Source: Competibacteraceae bacterium UBA2788
Lineage (GTDB): Bacteria; Pseudomonadota; Gammaproteobacteria; Competibacterales; Competibacteraceae
DNA length: 23,620 nt
Direction: 5' to 3'
NCBI GenBank assembly: GCA_002352185.1
Contig: DEHY01000005.1
Span: 1 to 23,620, forward strand
Below are positions 9,147-19,273 of the stretch, piece by piece. The position numbers were made by a program, and so were the translations under genes. Under the pieces are notes generated by a model. It was not told the origin of the DNA, made no database searches, and worked only from the letters and a program-made list of their open reading frames with translations. Within the stretch, counting starts at the first letter, position 1. Each line of letters opens with the position of its first letter.

Positions 9147-10586
9147 TCAGCCTTTCAGCTTCTCCATCAGCAAATCATTCACCTGCTGCGGATTGGCCTT
9201 GCCTTTGGATGCTTTCATCACCTGACCGACAAAGAAGGCGAACAGTTTGTCCTTGCCGGCGCGATATTGGGCGAGTTGATCGGGGTTGGCCGCAATGACG
9301 CCATCAATCACTTTCTCAATTGCAGACGTATCGGTAATCTGGCGGAGACCGCGCTTTTCGATAATCGCGTCGGCGTCGCCTTCGCCGGCCCACAGCGCCT
9401 CGAATACTTCCTTGGCGATTTTCCCAGAGATGGTCTGATCCTGAATCCGCCGCAGTAAACCGGCCAATCGCACGGCGCTCACTGGGCTGTCAGCGATTTC
9501 GCGGTTGTCCTTGTTCAGGAATGCGGCCAAATCGCCCGTGACCCAGTTGGCGCACAATTTCGGCTCACCGCCCAGCGCTGCAACGACGGCTTCATAGTAA
9601 TCACCCAGTTCGCGGCTGGCGGTGAGTACCCCCGCATCGTAAGCCGACAATCCGTATTGGGTGATAAACCGCTGTTTTTTAATATCCGGCAGTTCCGGCA
9701 AACCGGCGCGGGCAGCGTTGATGAAGTCATCATCCAGCACCAGCGGCAACAGGTCGGGATCAGGAAAGTAACGGTAATCGTTGGCCTCTTCCTTACTGCG
9801 CATGGAGCGGGTCTCGCCCTGGTCCGGGTCGTACAACCGGGTTTCCTGCACCACTTTTCCGCCGGATTCGATTAGATCGATCTGCCGTTCAACCTCGAAT
9901 TCAATCGCGCGTTCGACGAAGCGGAATGAGTTGAGATTCTTGATTTCGGCGCGAGTGCCAAATTGCGGATCGCCCTTGCGCCGCACCGAAACATTGGCGT
10001 CGCAGCGGAATGAGCCTTCCTGCATATTGCCGTCGCAAATCCCGAGATAGACCACCATTTGATGCAACTTTTTCATATACGCCACCGCTTCCTTGGCCGA
10101 ACGCAAATCCGGCTCGGAGACGATTTCCAGCAGCGGCGTGCCGGCGCGGTTCAGATCAATCCCGGACTGACCGTGGAAATCCTCATGCAGCGATTTGCCG
10201 GCGTCTTCCTCCAAATGGGCGCGGGTGACGCCAATCACCTTGCGGGTTCCATCCTCCAGATCAATGCTCAACCGGCCTTTCTGGACAATCGGCAATTCGT
10301 ACTGGCTGATCTGATAGCCTTTCGGCAAATCGGGATAGAAATAATTTTTGCGGGCGAATACCGAGCGGCGGGCGATCTCGGCGCCAATGGACAGCCCCAA
10401 CATCACCGCCATGCGCGCCGCTTCCCGGTTCAGCACCGGCAATACTCCCGGCATCCCGAGATCAATCGCGCAGGCCTGGGTATTGGGTTCCGCGCCATAG
10501 GCAATCGCGGCGCCGGAGAAGATTTTGCTCTTGGTGGCGAGTTGGGCGTGGATTTCCAGCCCGATGACCGTTTCCCATTCCATCAT
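9147..10586 (-). CDS. gatB: Aspartyl/glutamyl-tRNA amidotransferase subunit B
   Basis: GatB is the kinase/transamidase subunit of GatCAB, which converts Glu-tRNA-Gln and/or Asp-tRNA-Asn to the amidated forms. Landmarks are the N-terminal [46 protein letters not shown], and a C-terminal helical GatB/YqeY tail ending [12 protein letters not shown] place the start at 10586 (479 residues), with a second ATG immediately after at 10583. The open frame extends to 10670, but that extension overlaps gatA and encodes a Cys/Gly-rich segment unlike GatB. A 76-base gap holding a repeat-like hairpin separates it from gatA, larger than is usual in this operon. Upstream of the ATG the Shine-Dalgarno is weak. 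Confidence 0.96.
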   Translation of the reverse strand: MMEWETVIGLEIHAQLATKSKIFSGAAIAYGAEPNTQACAIDLGMPGVLPVLNREAARMAVMLGLSIGAEIARRSVFARKNYFYPDLPKGYQISQYELPIVQKGRLSIDLEDGTRKVIGVTRAHLEEDAGKSLHEDFHGQSGIDLNRAGTPLLEIVSEPDLRSAKEAVAYMKKLHQMVVYLGICDGNMQEGSFRCDANVSVRRKGDPQFGTRAEIKNLNSFRFVERAIEFEVERQIDLIESGGKVVQETRLYDPDQGETRSMRSKEEANDYRYFPDPDLLPLVLDDDFINAARAGLPELPDIKKQRFITQYGLSAYDAGVLTASRELGDYYEAVVAALGGEPKLCANWVTGDLAAFLNKDNREIADSPVSAVRLAGLLRRIQDQTISGKIAKEVFEALWAGEGDADAIIEKRGLRQITDTSAIEKVIDGVIAANPDQLAQYRAGKDKLFAFFVGQVMKASKGKANPQQVNDLLMEKLKG

Positions 10587-10620
10587 TTTGCTCGACCCTG
10601 AATTTTTGAAAGCAAAGCAG

Positions 10621-10657
10621 CCGCACCCCCAACCCTTCTCCCGAAGGATGAGGAGAG
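10621..10657. repeat. Hairpin-forming intergenic repeat-like element between gatA and gatB
   Basis: The segment begins CCGCACCCCCAACCCTTCTC and ends in AGGAGAG, with TCTCC (10637-10641) able to pair with GGAGA (10652-10656) around a 10-base loop. It resembles the family of short dispersed repeats of the type CACCCCCAACCCCTCTCCC...GGGAGAGG seen between genes in many GC-rich proteobacteria. Only one copy is in this window, so repetition cannot be shown here. Confidence 0.45.
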
Positions 10658-10662
10658 ATCCG

Positions 10663-12117
10663 TCAGCCAAACGCAGCCGGGGCGCGGTTATGCCAGTCGC
10701 TGACCTGCTGGTAGCGATGGGCGATGTTCAGCAACCGCTCCTCGGTGAAGTAATCGCCGATGAGTTGCAAGCCGACCGGGCGTTGACCGACGAAACCCAC
10801 CGGCAAGGAGAGGCCCGGCAATCCGGCCAGATTGACCGCAATGGTGTAAATATCCGACAGGTACATGGTGATCGGATCGTCGGCCTTCTCGCCGAGATTG
10901 AAGGCTACGGTGGGCGAAGTCGGCCCCATGATCACATCCACCTGCGTGAACGCCCGCCGAAAATCCTCGCTGATCAAGCGCCTGATCTGCTGCGCCTTCA
11001 GGTAATAGGCGTCGTAATAACCCGCCGACAGCGCAAAAGTGCCGACCAGAATCCGGCGTTTGACTTCGGCCCCGAAGCCTTCGCCGCGTGAGCGGGTGTA
11101 AAGGTCCAGCAGGTCTTTCGGATCCTCGCAGCGATGGCCGTAGCGCACTCCGTCAAAGCGGGCCAGATTGGACGAGCATTCCGCTGGCGCGACCACATAG
11201 TAGGCCGGAATCGCCAACTGACTGTTAGGCAGACTGATTTCGACCATCTCCGCACCGAGTTTCCGGTATTCGGCAATTGCCGCCTCGACCGCTTGAGCGA
11301 CCGCGCTGTCCAGTCCTGCGCCGAAGTATTCCCTGGGCAGGCCGATTTTCAACCCGTCCAGCGGCTGATCAAGGTGGGCGCTGTAATCGGGCACGGGACG
11401 ATCCACGCTGGTGGAATCACGCGGATCGAAACCGGCCATCGCGCCCAGCAGCAGCGCGCAATCCTCGGCGGTGCGCGCCATCGGTCCGCCCTGATCGAGA
11501 CTGGAGGCATAGGCGATCATGCCCCAGCGCGACACCCGGCCATAGGTGGGCTTGATCCCGGTGATGCCGCACAGCGCGGCGGGCTGACGAATCGAGCCGC
11601 CGGTATCGGTGCCGGTGGCGCCGGGCGTCAACCGCGCAGCCACAGCGGCGGCGGAACCGCCGGAGGAGCCACCGGGCACTGCGTCCAAATCCCAGGGATT
11701 GCGCACTGGGCCGTAAAAGCTGGTTTCATTGGACGACCCCATGGCGAATTCGTCCATGTTGGTTTTGCCCAGCATCACCGCGCCGGCGGCGTTGATCTGT
11801 TCAACCACCGTGGCGTTGTAAGGCGCGATGAAGCGATCCAGCATCCGGGAACCACAGGAAGTGCGCACGCCGTCGGTGCAAAAAATATCCTTGTGGGCCA
11901 TGGGAACGCCCGTCAGCGGCCCGGCTTCGCCCCGGCGACGGCGCTCATCCGCAGCGCGGGCCTGCGCCAGCGCGGCTTCGGCGGTGACGGTGATAAAAGC
12001 GTTCAGCAATGGGTTGAAGCGTTCAATCCGCTCCAGGAAGGCGCGGGTCAGTTCCTCGCTGCTGAAGTGGCCGGCGGCGAGACCGGCGCCAAGTTGGGCA
12101 ATCGTTTTCTCATGCAT
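10663..12117 (-). CDS. gatA: Aspartyl/glutamyl-tRNA amidotransferase subunit A
   Basis: GatA hydrolyses glutamine to supply ammonia to GatB for tRNA-bound amide formation. The 484-residue product has the amidase-signature catalytic triad: Lys76 in MAHKDIF, cis-Ser151 in PGGSSGGSA, and nucleophile Ser175 in [12 protein letters not shown]. Length and ends match GatA. The start MHEKTIAQL at 12117 gives a normal N-terminus, though no clear Shine-Dalgarno is present; with gatC ending 20 bases upstream, translational coupling is likely. Presence of GatCAB implies that this organism makes Gln-tRNA and/or Asn-tRNA at least partly by the indirect route. Confidence 0.97.
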   Translation of the reverse strand: MHEKTIAQLGAGLAAGHFSSEELTRAFLERIERFNPLLNAFITVTAEAALAQARAADERRRRGEAGPLTGVPMAHKDIFCTDGVRTSCGSRMLDRFIAPYNATVVEQINAAGAVMLGKTNMDEFAMGSSNETSFYGPVRNPWDLDAVPGGSSGGSAAAVAARLTPGATGTDTGGSIRQPAALCGITGIKPTYGRVSRWGMIAYASSLDQGGPMARTAEDCALLLGAMAGFDPRDSTSVDRPVPDYSAHLDQPLDGLKIGLPREYFGAGLDSAVAQAVEAAIAEYRKLGAEMVEISLPNSQLAIPAYYVVAPAECSSNLARFDGVRYGHRCEDPKDLLDLYTRSRGEGFGAEVKRRILVGTFALSAGYYDAYYLKAQQIRRLISEDFRRAFTQVDVIMGPTSPTVAFNLGEKADDPITMYLSDIYTIAVNLAGLPGLSLPVGFVGQRPVGLQLIGDYFTEERLLNIAHRYQQVSDWHNRAPAAFG

Positions 12118-12137
12118 GGCTTTGGTCGCAGGAAGAC

Positions 12138-12425
12138 TTATTCGATAACTTTGGGGACCAGATACAAGCCGGCCTCGACACGCGGGGCAATGGCCTGGAA
12201 CCGTTCACGCTGGTTGAACTCGGTGACTTCATCCGTGCGCGACCGCTGCGCGGTATCCAGCGGATGAGCCATTGGCGCAACGCCCGCAGTGTCCACAGCG
12301 TTCATCTGCGCCACCAGATCAAGAATGGCCGACAGATTGCGGGCGTAGGCCGGCGCATCCTCGTCGCGGATGGCCAGCCGCGCCAGATGGGCGATTTTGG
12401 CGACTTCGGCGGGTCCCAGTGACAT
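12138..12425 (-). CDS. gatC: Aspartyl/glutamyl-tRNA amidotransferase subunit C
   Basis: GatC is the small subunit that wraps around GatA and stabilises the GatCAB complex. The 95-residue product starting [19 protein letters not shown] has the typical N-terminal helix and the [22 protein letters not shown] segment that threads between the subunits. I chose the ATG at 12425 because AGGAGA lies 7 bases upstream; the open frame continues to 12527, but that extension covers the promoter region shared with mreB and does not resemble GatC. It is the first gene of gatCAB and is divergent from mreB, as in Pseudomonas. Confidence 0.96.
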   Translation of the reverse strand: MSLGPAEVAKIAHLARLAIRDEDAPAYARNLSAILDLVAQMNAVDTAGVAPMAHPLDTAQRSRTDEVTEFNQRERFQAIAPRVEAGLYLVPKVIE

Positions 12426-12462
12426 TGGGTGAATTCTCCTGGCTGCATGATCAAGTCCGCTA

Positions 12463-12492
12463 ACCCTAGCATATTTGCCAGCTTGCTCCCAA
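12463..12492 (-). promoter_or_regulatory. Weak candidate promoter for gatCAB
   Basis: On the minus strand TTGGGA (12492-12487) and TAGGGT (12468-12463) are 18 bases apart. An alternative -10, TATGCT (12473-12468), lies beside it. Both match the consensus only moderately. The site overlaps the -35 of the candidate mreB promoter on the other strand, so the two divergent promoters would be back to back. Confidence 0.3.
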
Positions 12493-12511
12493 CCGCCCTG
12501 CTTGCTAGGAT
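12483..12511 (+). promoter_or_regulatory. Candidate promoter for the mre operon
   Basis: TTGCTC (12483-12488) and TAGGAT (12506-12511) are spaced by exactly 17 bases. Transcription would begin near 12518, leaving a leader of about 28 bases before the mreB ATG. The -10 has the TAGRAT form also seen upstream of dacA and lipA in this window. The match is moderate (3/6 and 4/6). Confidence 0.4.
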
Positions 12512-12524
12512 TGGCCGCTTTTGA

Positions 12525-13595
<1,071 letters not shown>

Positions 13596-13603
13596 GCCCA
13601 GCG

Positions 13604-14500
13604 GTGGCTGCTCTCAAACCCAGCAAACGTGTCCGCCACTTGTTCACCGTCAACCCAACAGCCACTCTCCAGCTTGGACTGTGGGTCGCGTTGTCCATTG
13701 TTGTGATGACCGTAGATCATCGCTATCACTCTCTGGACGGCGTGCGGGATGTCCTGTCCACCGTCGTCTACCCGCTGCATTACCTGACGCGGCTGCCGAC
13801 CAACGCCCGAAACTGGCTGAACGAAAACCTGGCGGGCCGCGCCACATTGCTGGAAGAAAACGCCCGCCTGCGCGAAAACCAGGTGTTTTTCAATGCCCAG
13901 TTGCAAAAACTGACCACCCTTGAAGCAGAAAATCGTCGGCTGCGCTCGTTGCTCGAATCGGCGGTCAACGCCCCGGAGCGGGTTCTGATTGCCGAGTTGC
14001 TGGCAGTGGATTTCGATCCGTACCGGCACCACATCCTGCTCAATCGTGGCCGCCAGCACGGCATTAGCGTCGGCCAGCCGGTGATTGACCAGCGCGGCGT
14101 TATCGGCCAGATCATCCGCGTCGATCCGTTCACCGCGACTGCGATTTTGATCACCGACCCTAACCACGCTCTGCCGATTCAGATCAACCGCACCGGCGTG
14201 CGCACCCTGGCGCGGGGCACCGGCAATTTCCAGGAACTGGAACTGCCGCACATTCCCAACAACGAGGATGTAAAGATCGGCGATCTGCTGGTGACCTCCG
14301 GGCTGGGCGGGCGGTTTCCTCCCGGCTATCCCGTTGGCGCCATCAGCAAAGTTGAGTTCGATCCGGGCAGTCCGTTCGCCCACATCATCGCCCGGCCAGT
14401 CGCGCAACTGGATCGGATTCGTGAAGTGATGTTGTTGGAGCATGAGCCAATGGCCGCACCGCCGGCAGTGGTCGGCACCCCTGCAAAGACATCGCCATGA
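13604..14500 (+). CDS. mreC: Rod shape-determining protein MreC
   Basis: Periplasmic scaffold of the elongation complex that activates PBP2-RodA. The 298-residue product has a short cytoplasmic N-terminus, one membrane helix at about residues 20-37, a coiled coil at ~75-120 (EENARLRENQ, LEAENRRLRSLLES) and the two-barrel periplasmic domain with ILLNRGRQHGISVGQPV, the ARGTGNFQELEL region and VTSGLGGRFPPGYPVG. The start is GTG at 13604, 8 bases after mreB, with no clear Shine-Dalgarno, suggesting translational coupling. The C-terminus overlaps mreD by 4 bases (ATGA). A short Pro/Ala tail follows the last barrel strand. Confidence 0.96.
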   Translation: MAALKPSKRVRHLFTVNPTATLQLGLWVALSIVVMTVDHRYHSLDGVRDVLSTVVYPLHYLTRLPTNARNWLNENLAGRATLLEENARLRENQVFFNAQLQKLTTLEAENRRLRSLLESAVNAPERVLIAELLAVDFDPYRHHILLNRGRQHGISVGQPVIDQRGVIGQIIRVDPFTATAILITDPNHALPIQINRTGVRTLARGTGNFQELELPHIPNNEDVKIGDLLVTSGLGGRFPPGYPVGAISKVEFDPGSPFAHIIARPVAQLDRIREVMLLEHEPMAAPPAVVGTPAKTSP

Positions 14501-14985
14501 CCACCGATTATTCTTCGGGAGGGGAAATCATCACCCTCAGCTTCCTGCTGGCGTTCCTGCTGGCGGGCACCCCCCTGCCGGGATGGCTGGGCTGGTTCTG
14601 GCCGGACTGGGTCGCAATGGTGCTGATCTACTGGTGCATGGCCCTGCCCCACCGCATCGGGATTGGCCTCGGCTGGCTGGTCGGGCTACTGGTGGATGCA
14701 GGTCGTGGCGCATTGCTGGGGCAACATGCGCTGGCGTTTGCGACCGTGGCCTATCTCACCTTGCAGACCTATCGGCGTATCCGGGTGTTTTCGCCCTGGC
14801 GGCAAGCCTTCAGCGTTCTGATCTTTCTGCTCGTCGAGCAGGTGCTGGTGTTCTGGATCAGCGGAGTCATCGGTTATCCGCCGCGCGATGGCTGGTACCT
14901 GGCGCCGGCGGTGGGCGGCATGGTGCTGTGGCCGCTGCTGTTTGTGGTGCTGCGCGACACCCGCCGGTATTTCCAGGTGACCTGA
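14497..14985 (+). CDS. mreD: Rod shape-determining protein MreD
   Basis: Polytopic inner-membrane partner of MreC in the elongation complex. The 162-residue product is strongly hydrophobic with about five predicted helices. It has the family segment GLLVDAGRGALLGQHALAFA followed by YLTLQTYRRIRVFSPWRQA. Length is typical of MreD (~160). Its ATG overlaps the mreC stop codon as ATGA, indicating coupled translation. Sequence in this family diverges fast, so the operon position between mreC and mrdA is important support. Confidence 0.94.
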   Translation: MTTDYSSGGEIITLSFLLAFLLAGTPLPGWLGWFWPDWVAMVLIYWCMALPHRIGIGLGWLVGLLVDAGRGALLGQHALAFATVAYLTLQTYRRIRVFSPWRQAFSVLIFLLVEQVLVFWISGVIGYPPRDGWYLAPAVGGMVLWPLLFVVLRDTRRYFQVT

Positions 14986-15003
14986 CGCGCGGGCTGGCCG
15001 ACG

Positions 15004-16941
15004 ATGAAAAACTGGCGCCCGTTCACCCAACCGCCTCTGGACCCGCTGCTGACCCGGGAAAAGGACAACACCGCCGAGAGCGAGCTGTTCTTCCGGCGCG
15101 CGCTGGTCGTGGTGTTCGCGGTCTTCCTGAGCTTCCTGGCCGTGGCCGGACGCCTGGTCTATCTGCAAGTCCTCAATCATGACCGTTTCACCACGCTCTC
15201 CGACAGCAATCGGGTCCGCTTGCAGCCGCTGCCCCCCACTCGTGGCTTCATTTTCGACCGCAACGGCGTGTTGCTGGCCGATAATCTGGCCTCCTACCAT
15301 CTGGAAATTACCCGTGAGCAGGTCAAGAATCTGGACGCTACCCTGGCGGAACTGCGCGAGCGCATCGCGCTGACCGACGCCGATATTGAGCGCTTCCGCA
15401 AGCTGGCCCGGCGCAGCCCACCTTACGCGGGCATCCCGTTGCGCTTTCAGTTGACCGACGAGGAAATCGCCAGGCTGGCTATCGATTTATACCGGTTGCC
15501 GGGCGTGGATATCAAAGCCGATCTGACCCGCCGCTACCCGCTGGGGCCGCGCGCCGTCCACGCCATCGGCTATGTTGGACGCATTGACGAGGGCGAATTG
15601 AGCAAGCTCGATCCCGGTCAGTACAGCGGCAGCACCCACATCGGCAAGACGGGAGCAGAGCGATCCTACGAAGCCGTACTCCACGGGCGCACCGGCTATC
15701 AGCAGGTCGAAACCAATGCCGACGGCCGACCGCTGCGAGTGCTGAACCGCACCCCGCCGACCCCGGGACAGCATATCTACCTCAGCATTGACATCCGCTT
15801 GCAGGCGGTTGCGGAAAAGCTCCTGGAAGGCTACAACGGCGCCATTGTCGCCCTCGACCCGCGCAATGGTGAAGTGCTGGCGCTGGCCAGCCAGCCGATC
15901 TACGACCCCAACCTGTTCGTCAACGGCATTGACTTCGCCTCTTACCGCGCCCTCAACACCTCCAAGGATCGCCCGCTGCTCAATCGCGCCCTGCGCGGCA
16001 TCTATCCACCCGGCTCCACCATCAAACCGTTGATGGCGCTGGCCGGACTGGACTACGGCGTGGTCAACCGCTACAGCGGAGTATTCTGCCCAGGGTTTTA
16101 CCGCCTGCCCGGCGTGGGCCGCAAATTCCGCGACTGGAAGCGCAGCGGGCATGGCAGTGTGGACATGGATCGGGCCATCGCTCAGTCCTGCGACGTGTAC
16201 TTCTACAATCTGGCGCTGAATCTGGGCATCGACCGCATTCACGAGTTTCTGGGCCGGTTCAGCATGGGACGTCTCACCGGCATCGATCTGCCCGGCGAGA
16301 AAGGAGCATTGCTGCCCTCCCAGGAGTGGAAACGCAAGATTCACAAGCAACCGTGGTTCGCGGGCGACAGCCTCAGCGCCGGCATCGGCCAGGGTTACTT
16401 TCTGGCGACGCCGCTGCAACTGGCCCATGCGGTCGCCATTATTTCCCAGCAGGGCAACAGCTTTGCCCCGCGCGTGCTTTATGCAACCGAAGATCCCGGC
16501 ACCCGGACCAAGACCCTGGAAGCGCCGCGCCCATTGCCGCCGGTTACGGTCAAGAATCCCCGCTACTGGGATGCGGTGATCGCCGGCATGATCCATGTGG
16601 TTGAAGGCGGCACCGCCCACAAGATCGGGGCCGGCGCCAAATATCGAATCGCGGGCAAGACCGGCACCGCCCAAGTCTTCACTTTAGGCCAGAATCAACG
16701 GTACAGCGCCAAAAACCTGGCCAAGCATCTGCTGGATCACGCGCTGTTCATCGCCTTCGCTCCGGTCGAGGAGCCGCGCATCGCCGTGGCGGTCATCGCC
16801 GAACACGGCGGCGGCGGCAGCGCCACCGCCGCGCCGCTGGTGCGCAAGGTCATGGACGCCTGGCTGCTCGACAAATACGACGATTCCATCACCGCCGGAA
16901 TTCCACCCGCCCAGGATGCCCCGCCTCATGGAATCGAATGA
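15004..16941 (+). CDS. mrdA: Penicillin-binding protein 2 (peptidoglycan D,D-transpeptidase)
   Basis: Class B PBP that cross-links peptidoglycan during elongation, with RodA as its glycosyltransferase partner. The 645-residue product has an N-terminal membrane helix at ~34-52, a pedestal starting LPPTRGFIFDRNGVLLADN, and the penicillin-binding motifs SxxK (S338-T-I-K341), SCD (395-397, the SxN variant typical of PBP2) and KTG (552-554). Length compares with 633 in E. coli. It begins 18 bases after mreD with no clear Shine-Dalgarno. Its 3' end overlaps rodA. It is a beta-lactam (mecillinam) target by family. Confidence 0.97.
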   Translation: MKNWRPFTQPPLDPLLTREKDNTAESELFFRRALVVVFAVFLSFLAVAGRLVYLQVLNHDRFTTLSDSNRVRLQPLPPTRGFIFDRNGVLLADNLASYHLEITREQVKNLDATLAELRERIALTDADIERFRKLARRSPPYAGIPLRFQLTDEEIARLAIDLYRLPGVDIKADLTRRYPLGPRAVHAIGYVGRIDEGELSKLDPGQYSGSTHIGKTGAERSYEAVLHGRTGYQQVETNADGRPLRVLNRTPPTPGQHIYLSIDIRLQAVAEKLLEGYNGAIVALDPRNGEVLALASQPIYDPNLFVNGIDFASYRALNTSKDRPLLNRALRGIYPPGSTIKPLMALAGLDYGVVNRYSGVFCPGFYRLPGVGRKFRDWKRSGHGSVDMDRAIAQSCDVYFYNLALNLGIDRIHEFLGRFSMGRLTGIDLPGEKGALLPSQEWKRKIHKQPWFAGDSLSAGIGQGYFLATPLQLAHAVAIISQQGNSFAPRVLYATEDPGTRTKTLEAPRPLPPVTVKNPRYWDAVIAGMIHVVEGGTAHKIGAGAKYRIAGKTGTAQVFTLGQNQRYSAKNLAKHLLDHALFIAFAPVEEPRIAVAVIAEHGGGGSATAAPLVRKVMDAWLLDKYDDSITAGIPPAQDAPPHGIE

Positions 16942-18031
16942 CACCGGTAAATTTTTCAACCTGATCTATCTCGATCTGTCGCTGCTGCTCGCCTTGTTGG
17001 CAGTGTCGGGACTGGGGCTGGTCGTACTCTACAGCGCCGGGCAGGGCGCACTGGATTTGGTTATTGGTCAGGCCATGCGGCTGGGCCTGGGCTTCACGAT
17101 CATGCTGGTTCTGGCGCAGGCGCCGCCGCGTTATTTCCGGTTCTGGTCGCCATGGATTTATCTGGGCGGGATTCTGCTGTTGCTGGCGGTCATGGTCGTC
17201 GGCGACATCTCCAAGGGCGCGCGGCGCTGGCTGGATTTGGGCGTGGTGCGCTTTCAGCCCTCCGAGATCATGAAGGTCGCGGTGCCGATGGCGATGGCCT
17301 GGTTCTTCGGCGACAAGCCGTTGCCGCCGCGCTGGTGGCACCTGCTGAGCGGGGCGCTGATTACGGTGGTTCCGTTCATCCTGATCGCCAGGCAACCGGA
17401 TTTGGGCACGGCGCTGGTGGTGGGCTGCGCCGGGGCCTCGGTGCTGTTCCTGGCCGGGCTGAGCTGGTTCCTCATGATCGGGCTGGTCGGCGCCCTGGGC
17501 GCGGCGATCCCGCTGTTCTGGACTTTCGTCATGCATGACTATCAGCGCCAGCGCGTGTTGACCTTCCTGGACCCGGAAAGCGATCCTCTGGGGGCCGGCT
17601 ACCACATCATCCAATCCAAGATCGCCATCGGTTCGGGCGGCATCTACGGCAAGGGCTGGCTGAACGGCACCCAGTCGCACCTCGATTTTCTGCCCGAAGG
17701 TTCGACCGATTTCATCTTCGCCGCGTTTTCGGAAGAATTTGGCCTGGTGGGCGGCTGCCTGCTGCTGGCGCTGTATTTTTTTATCGTCACCCGCTGCCTG
17801 TATCTGGCCACCCGCGCCCCGGATACCTACACCCGATTGCTGGCCGGTAGTCTCACTTTAATTTTTTTCCTCTATGCTTTCGTAAACTCCGGGATGGTTT
17901 CCGGCCTGTTGCCAGTGGTGGGATTGCCGCTGCCGCTGTTCAGTTATGGCGGGACTTCCCTGGTGACGATCATGGCGGGCTTCGGTATTTTGATGAGCAT
18001 CCATTCGCACCGCCGAACCCCGACGCGATAA
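16916..18031 (+). CDS. rodA: Rod shape-determining protein RodA (SEDS glycosyltransferase)
   Basis: SEDS-family peptidoglycan polymerase of the elongation complex, paired with PBP2. The 371-residue polytopic protein has around ten hydrophobic helices and the SEDS hallmarks GDISKGARRWLDLG, RQPDLGTALV, GSGGIYGKGW and PEGSTDFIFAAFSEE; the Asp in TDF (residue 265 from this start) corresponds to the catalytic Asp262 of E. coli. The C-terminus has LPLPLFSYGGTSL. The reading frame opens at 16916, inside mrdA (26-base overlap), but an ATG at 16928 with AGGA 11 bases upstream is equally plausible and gives MESNDTGKFF. Confidence 0.96.
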   Translation: MPRLMESNDTGKFFNLIYLDLSLLLALLAVSGLGLVVLYSAGQGALDLVIGQAMRLGLGFTIMLVLAQAPPRYFRFWSPWIYLGGILLLLAVMVVGDISKGARRWLDLGVVRFQPSEIMKVAVPMAMAWFFGDKPLPPRWWHLLSGALITVVPFILIARQPDLGTALVVGCAGASVLFLAGLSWFLMIGLVGALGAAIPLFWTFVMHDYQRQRVLTFLDPESDPLGAGYHIIQSKIAIGSGGIYGKGWLNGTQSHLDFLPEGSTDFIFAAFSEEFGLVGGCLLLALYFFIVTRCLYLATRAPDTYTRLLAGSLTLIFFLYAFVNSGMVSGLLPVVGLPLPLFSYGGTSLVTIMAGFGILMSIHSHRRTPTR

Positions 18032-18061
18032 TCGCCCCTGGGACAACGACGAGATGAGCGC

Positions 18062-19195
18062 GTGAAGAGTCTTTATCTGTTTGGCATTGCCCTGCTGTTG
18101 AGCGCCTGCGCTTCGCCGACGCCGCTTCGCCCCTCCCCCGACATCCCGGCTGCCTCAAGTCCGCCCACCGCAGCGGATGCAGCCACCGCCCCTGATCCAT
18201 CCCCCGCGAACGCCGGCAAGCCGCTGGCGAGCCGGGCCGATGTGCAGGCCTTCATGCGCGAAATGGCCGCCCAGCACCGCTTCAGCGCCGCGCAATTGCA
18301 GGCGGCGTTCAGCCGCGCCTACGCCAGGCCCGACATCATCGCCGCCATGTCCCGTCCGGCTGAGGCCAAGCCCTGGTATGACTACCGGACGATCTTTGTC
18401 AATCCCAAACGAATTCAAGGGGGAGTGGAGTTTTGGCGGGCCAACGCGGCGGCGCTGGCCCAAGCCGAACAGGTGTACGGCGTGCCGCCAGAAATCGTGG
18501 TCGCCATCATCGGCGTGGAAACCCAGTACGGCGGCAACATGGGCAAGTACCGGGTGCTGGAAGCGCTGTCCACGCTGGCGTTCGACTATCCCCGCCGTGC
18601 GGCCTATTTCCGCAAGGAACTGGAAAACTACCTGCTGCTTGCCCGCGCCGAGGGCATCGATCCCCTCGCCCCACGCGGTTCCTACGCCGGGGCCATGGGG
18701 CTGGGGCAGTTCATGCCCAGCAGTTTTCAGTCCTTCGCAGTGGACTTCGACGGCGATGGACGCCGCGATCTGTGGCGCAACCCGCGTGACGCCATCGGCA
18801 GCGTCGCCCATTACTTCCAGAAAAATGGCTGGCGCAGCGGGCAACCGGTTGCTGTGCCTGCATCGGTGAGCGGCGCGGCCTGGCCTGCCCTGGTCAGCCG
18901 CCAAATTAATCCGCCGCAATCCAGCGTCGCCCGTCTGCGATCCCAGGGAATCGTCCCTGAAGCGCCGGTCAGCGACGCTCAGGCCGCGATGTTGCTGGAA
19001 TTGCAGGGACGCGACCATTCGGAATACTGGCTGGGCTTCGACAATTTCTATGCGATCACCCGCTACAACCGCAGTCTGCTGTACGCCATGGCGGTGTACC
19101 AGCTCAGCCAGGAAATCCGCGAGCGCTATGCTCGATCCTCTGCCGGCGCCCTGCCGGAACACTCGACTCGCATTGCTCACATGGGCATCCACTGA
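18062..19195 (+). CDS. mltB: Membrane-bound lytic murein transglycosylase B (lipoprotein)
   Basis: Cleaves the glycan strand to give 1,6-anhydro-MurNAc ends at the outer membrane. The 377-residue product starts with a lipoprotein signal and lipobox LSAC (Cys16; Ala at +2 predicts outer-membrane sorting), then a Pro/Ala linker to ~55. The GH103 catalytic domain follows, with IIGVETQYGGNMG (catalytic Glu153, equivalent to E. coli Glu162), RGSYAGAMGLGQFMPSSF and DFDGDGRRDLW. The start is GTG at 18062, 30 bases after rodA; an ATG at 18054 in another frame makes only a three-codon ORF whose TGA overlaps this GTG. In the cluster it follows rodA as in Pseudomonas. Confidence 0.95.
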   Translation: MKSLYLFGIALLLSACASPTPLRPSPDIPAASSPPTAADAATAPDPSPANAGKPLASRADVQAFMREMAAQHRFSAAQLQAAFSRAYARPDIIAAMSRPAEAKPWYDYRTIFVNPKRIQGGVEFWRANAAALAQAEQVYGVPPEIVVAIIGVETQYGGNMGKYRVLEALSTLAFDYPRRAAYFRKELENYLLLARAEGIDPLAPRGSYAGAMGLGQFMPSSFQSFAVDFDGDGRRDLWRNPRDAIGSVAHYFQKNGWRSGQPVAVPASVSGAAWPALVSRQINPPQSSVARLRSQGIVPEAPVSDAQAAMLLELQGRDHSEYWLGFDNFYAITRYNRSLLYAMAVYQLSQEIRERYARSSAGALPEHSTRIAHMGIH

Positions 19196-19273
19196 GTCAT
19201 CCTGAAAATCCACAAAAACCGCGCCGATCAGACACGCCTGTGGTGTGTCTTCCGGTGGAAGGGAGGTGTCTTT

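Noticed and set aside
10587..10670. Longer gatB start at 10670
   Set aside because: It would overlap gatA and add 28 residues unlike any GatB N-terminus; they derive from the repeat-like spacer.
11134..12267. 377-residue plus-strand open frame opposite gatA and gatC
   Set aside because: Antisense shadow with Gly/His/Arg-biased sequence and no recognisable family.
15487..16674. 395-residue minus-strand open frame opposite mrdA
   Set aside because: Shadow of PBP2, whose catalytic motifs are all intact; no ribosome site or domain supports it.
18054..18065. ATG at 18054 as an alternative mltB start
   Set aside because: It is out of frame and stops after three codons; its TGA overlaps the GTG used by mltB.
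19196..19273. Two small hairpins (AGACAC/GTGTCT and CTTCC/GGAAG) before rlpA as a riboswitch
   Set aside because: Stems are only 5-6 bp, no known aptamer pattern is present, and the AGGGAGG site is mostly free.
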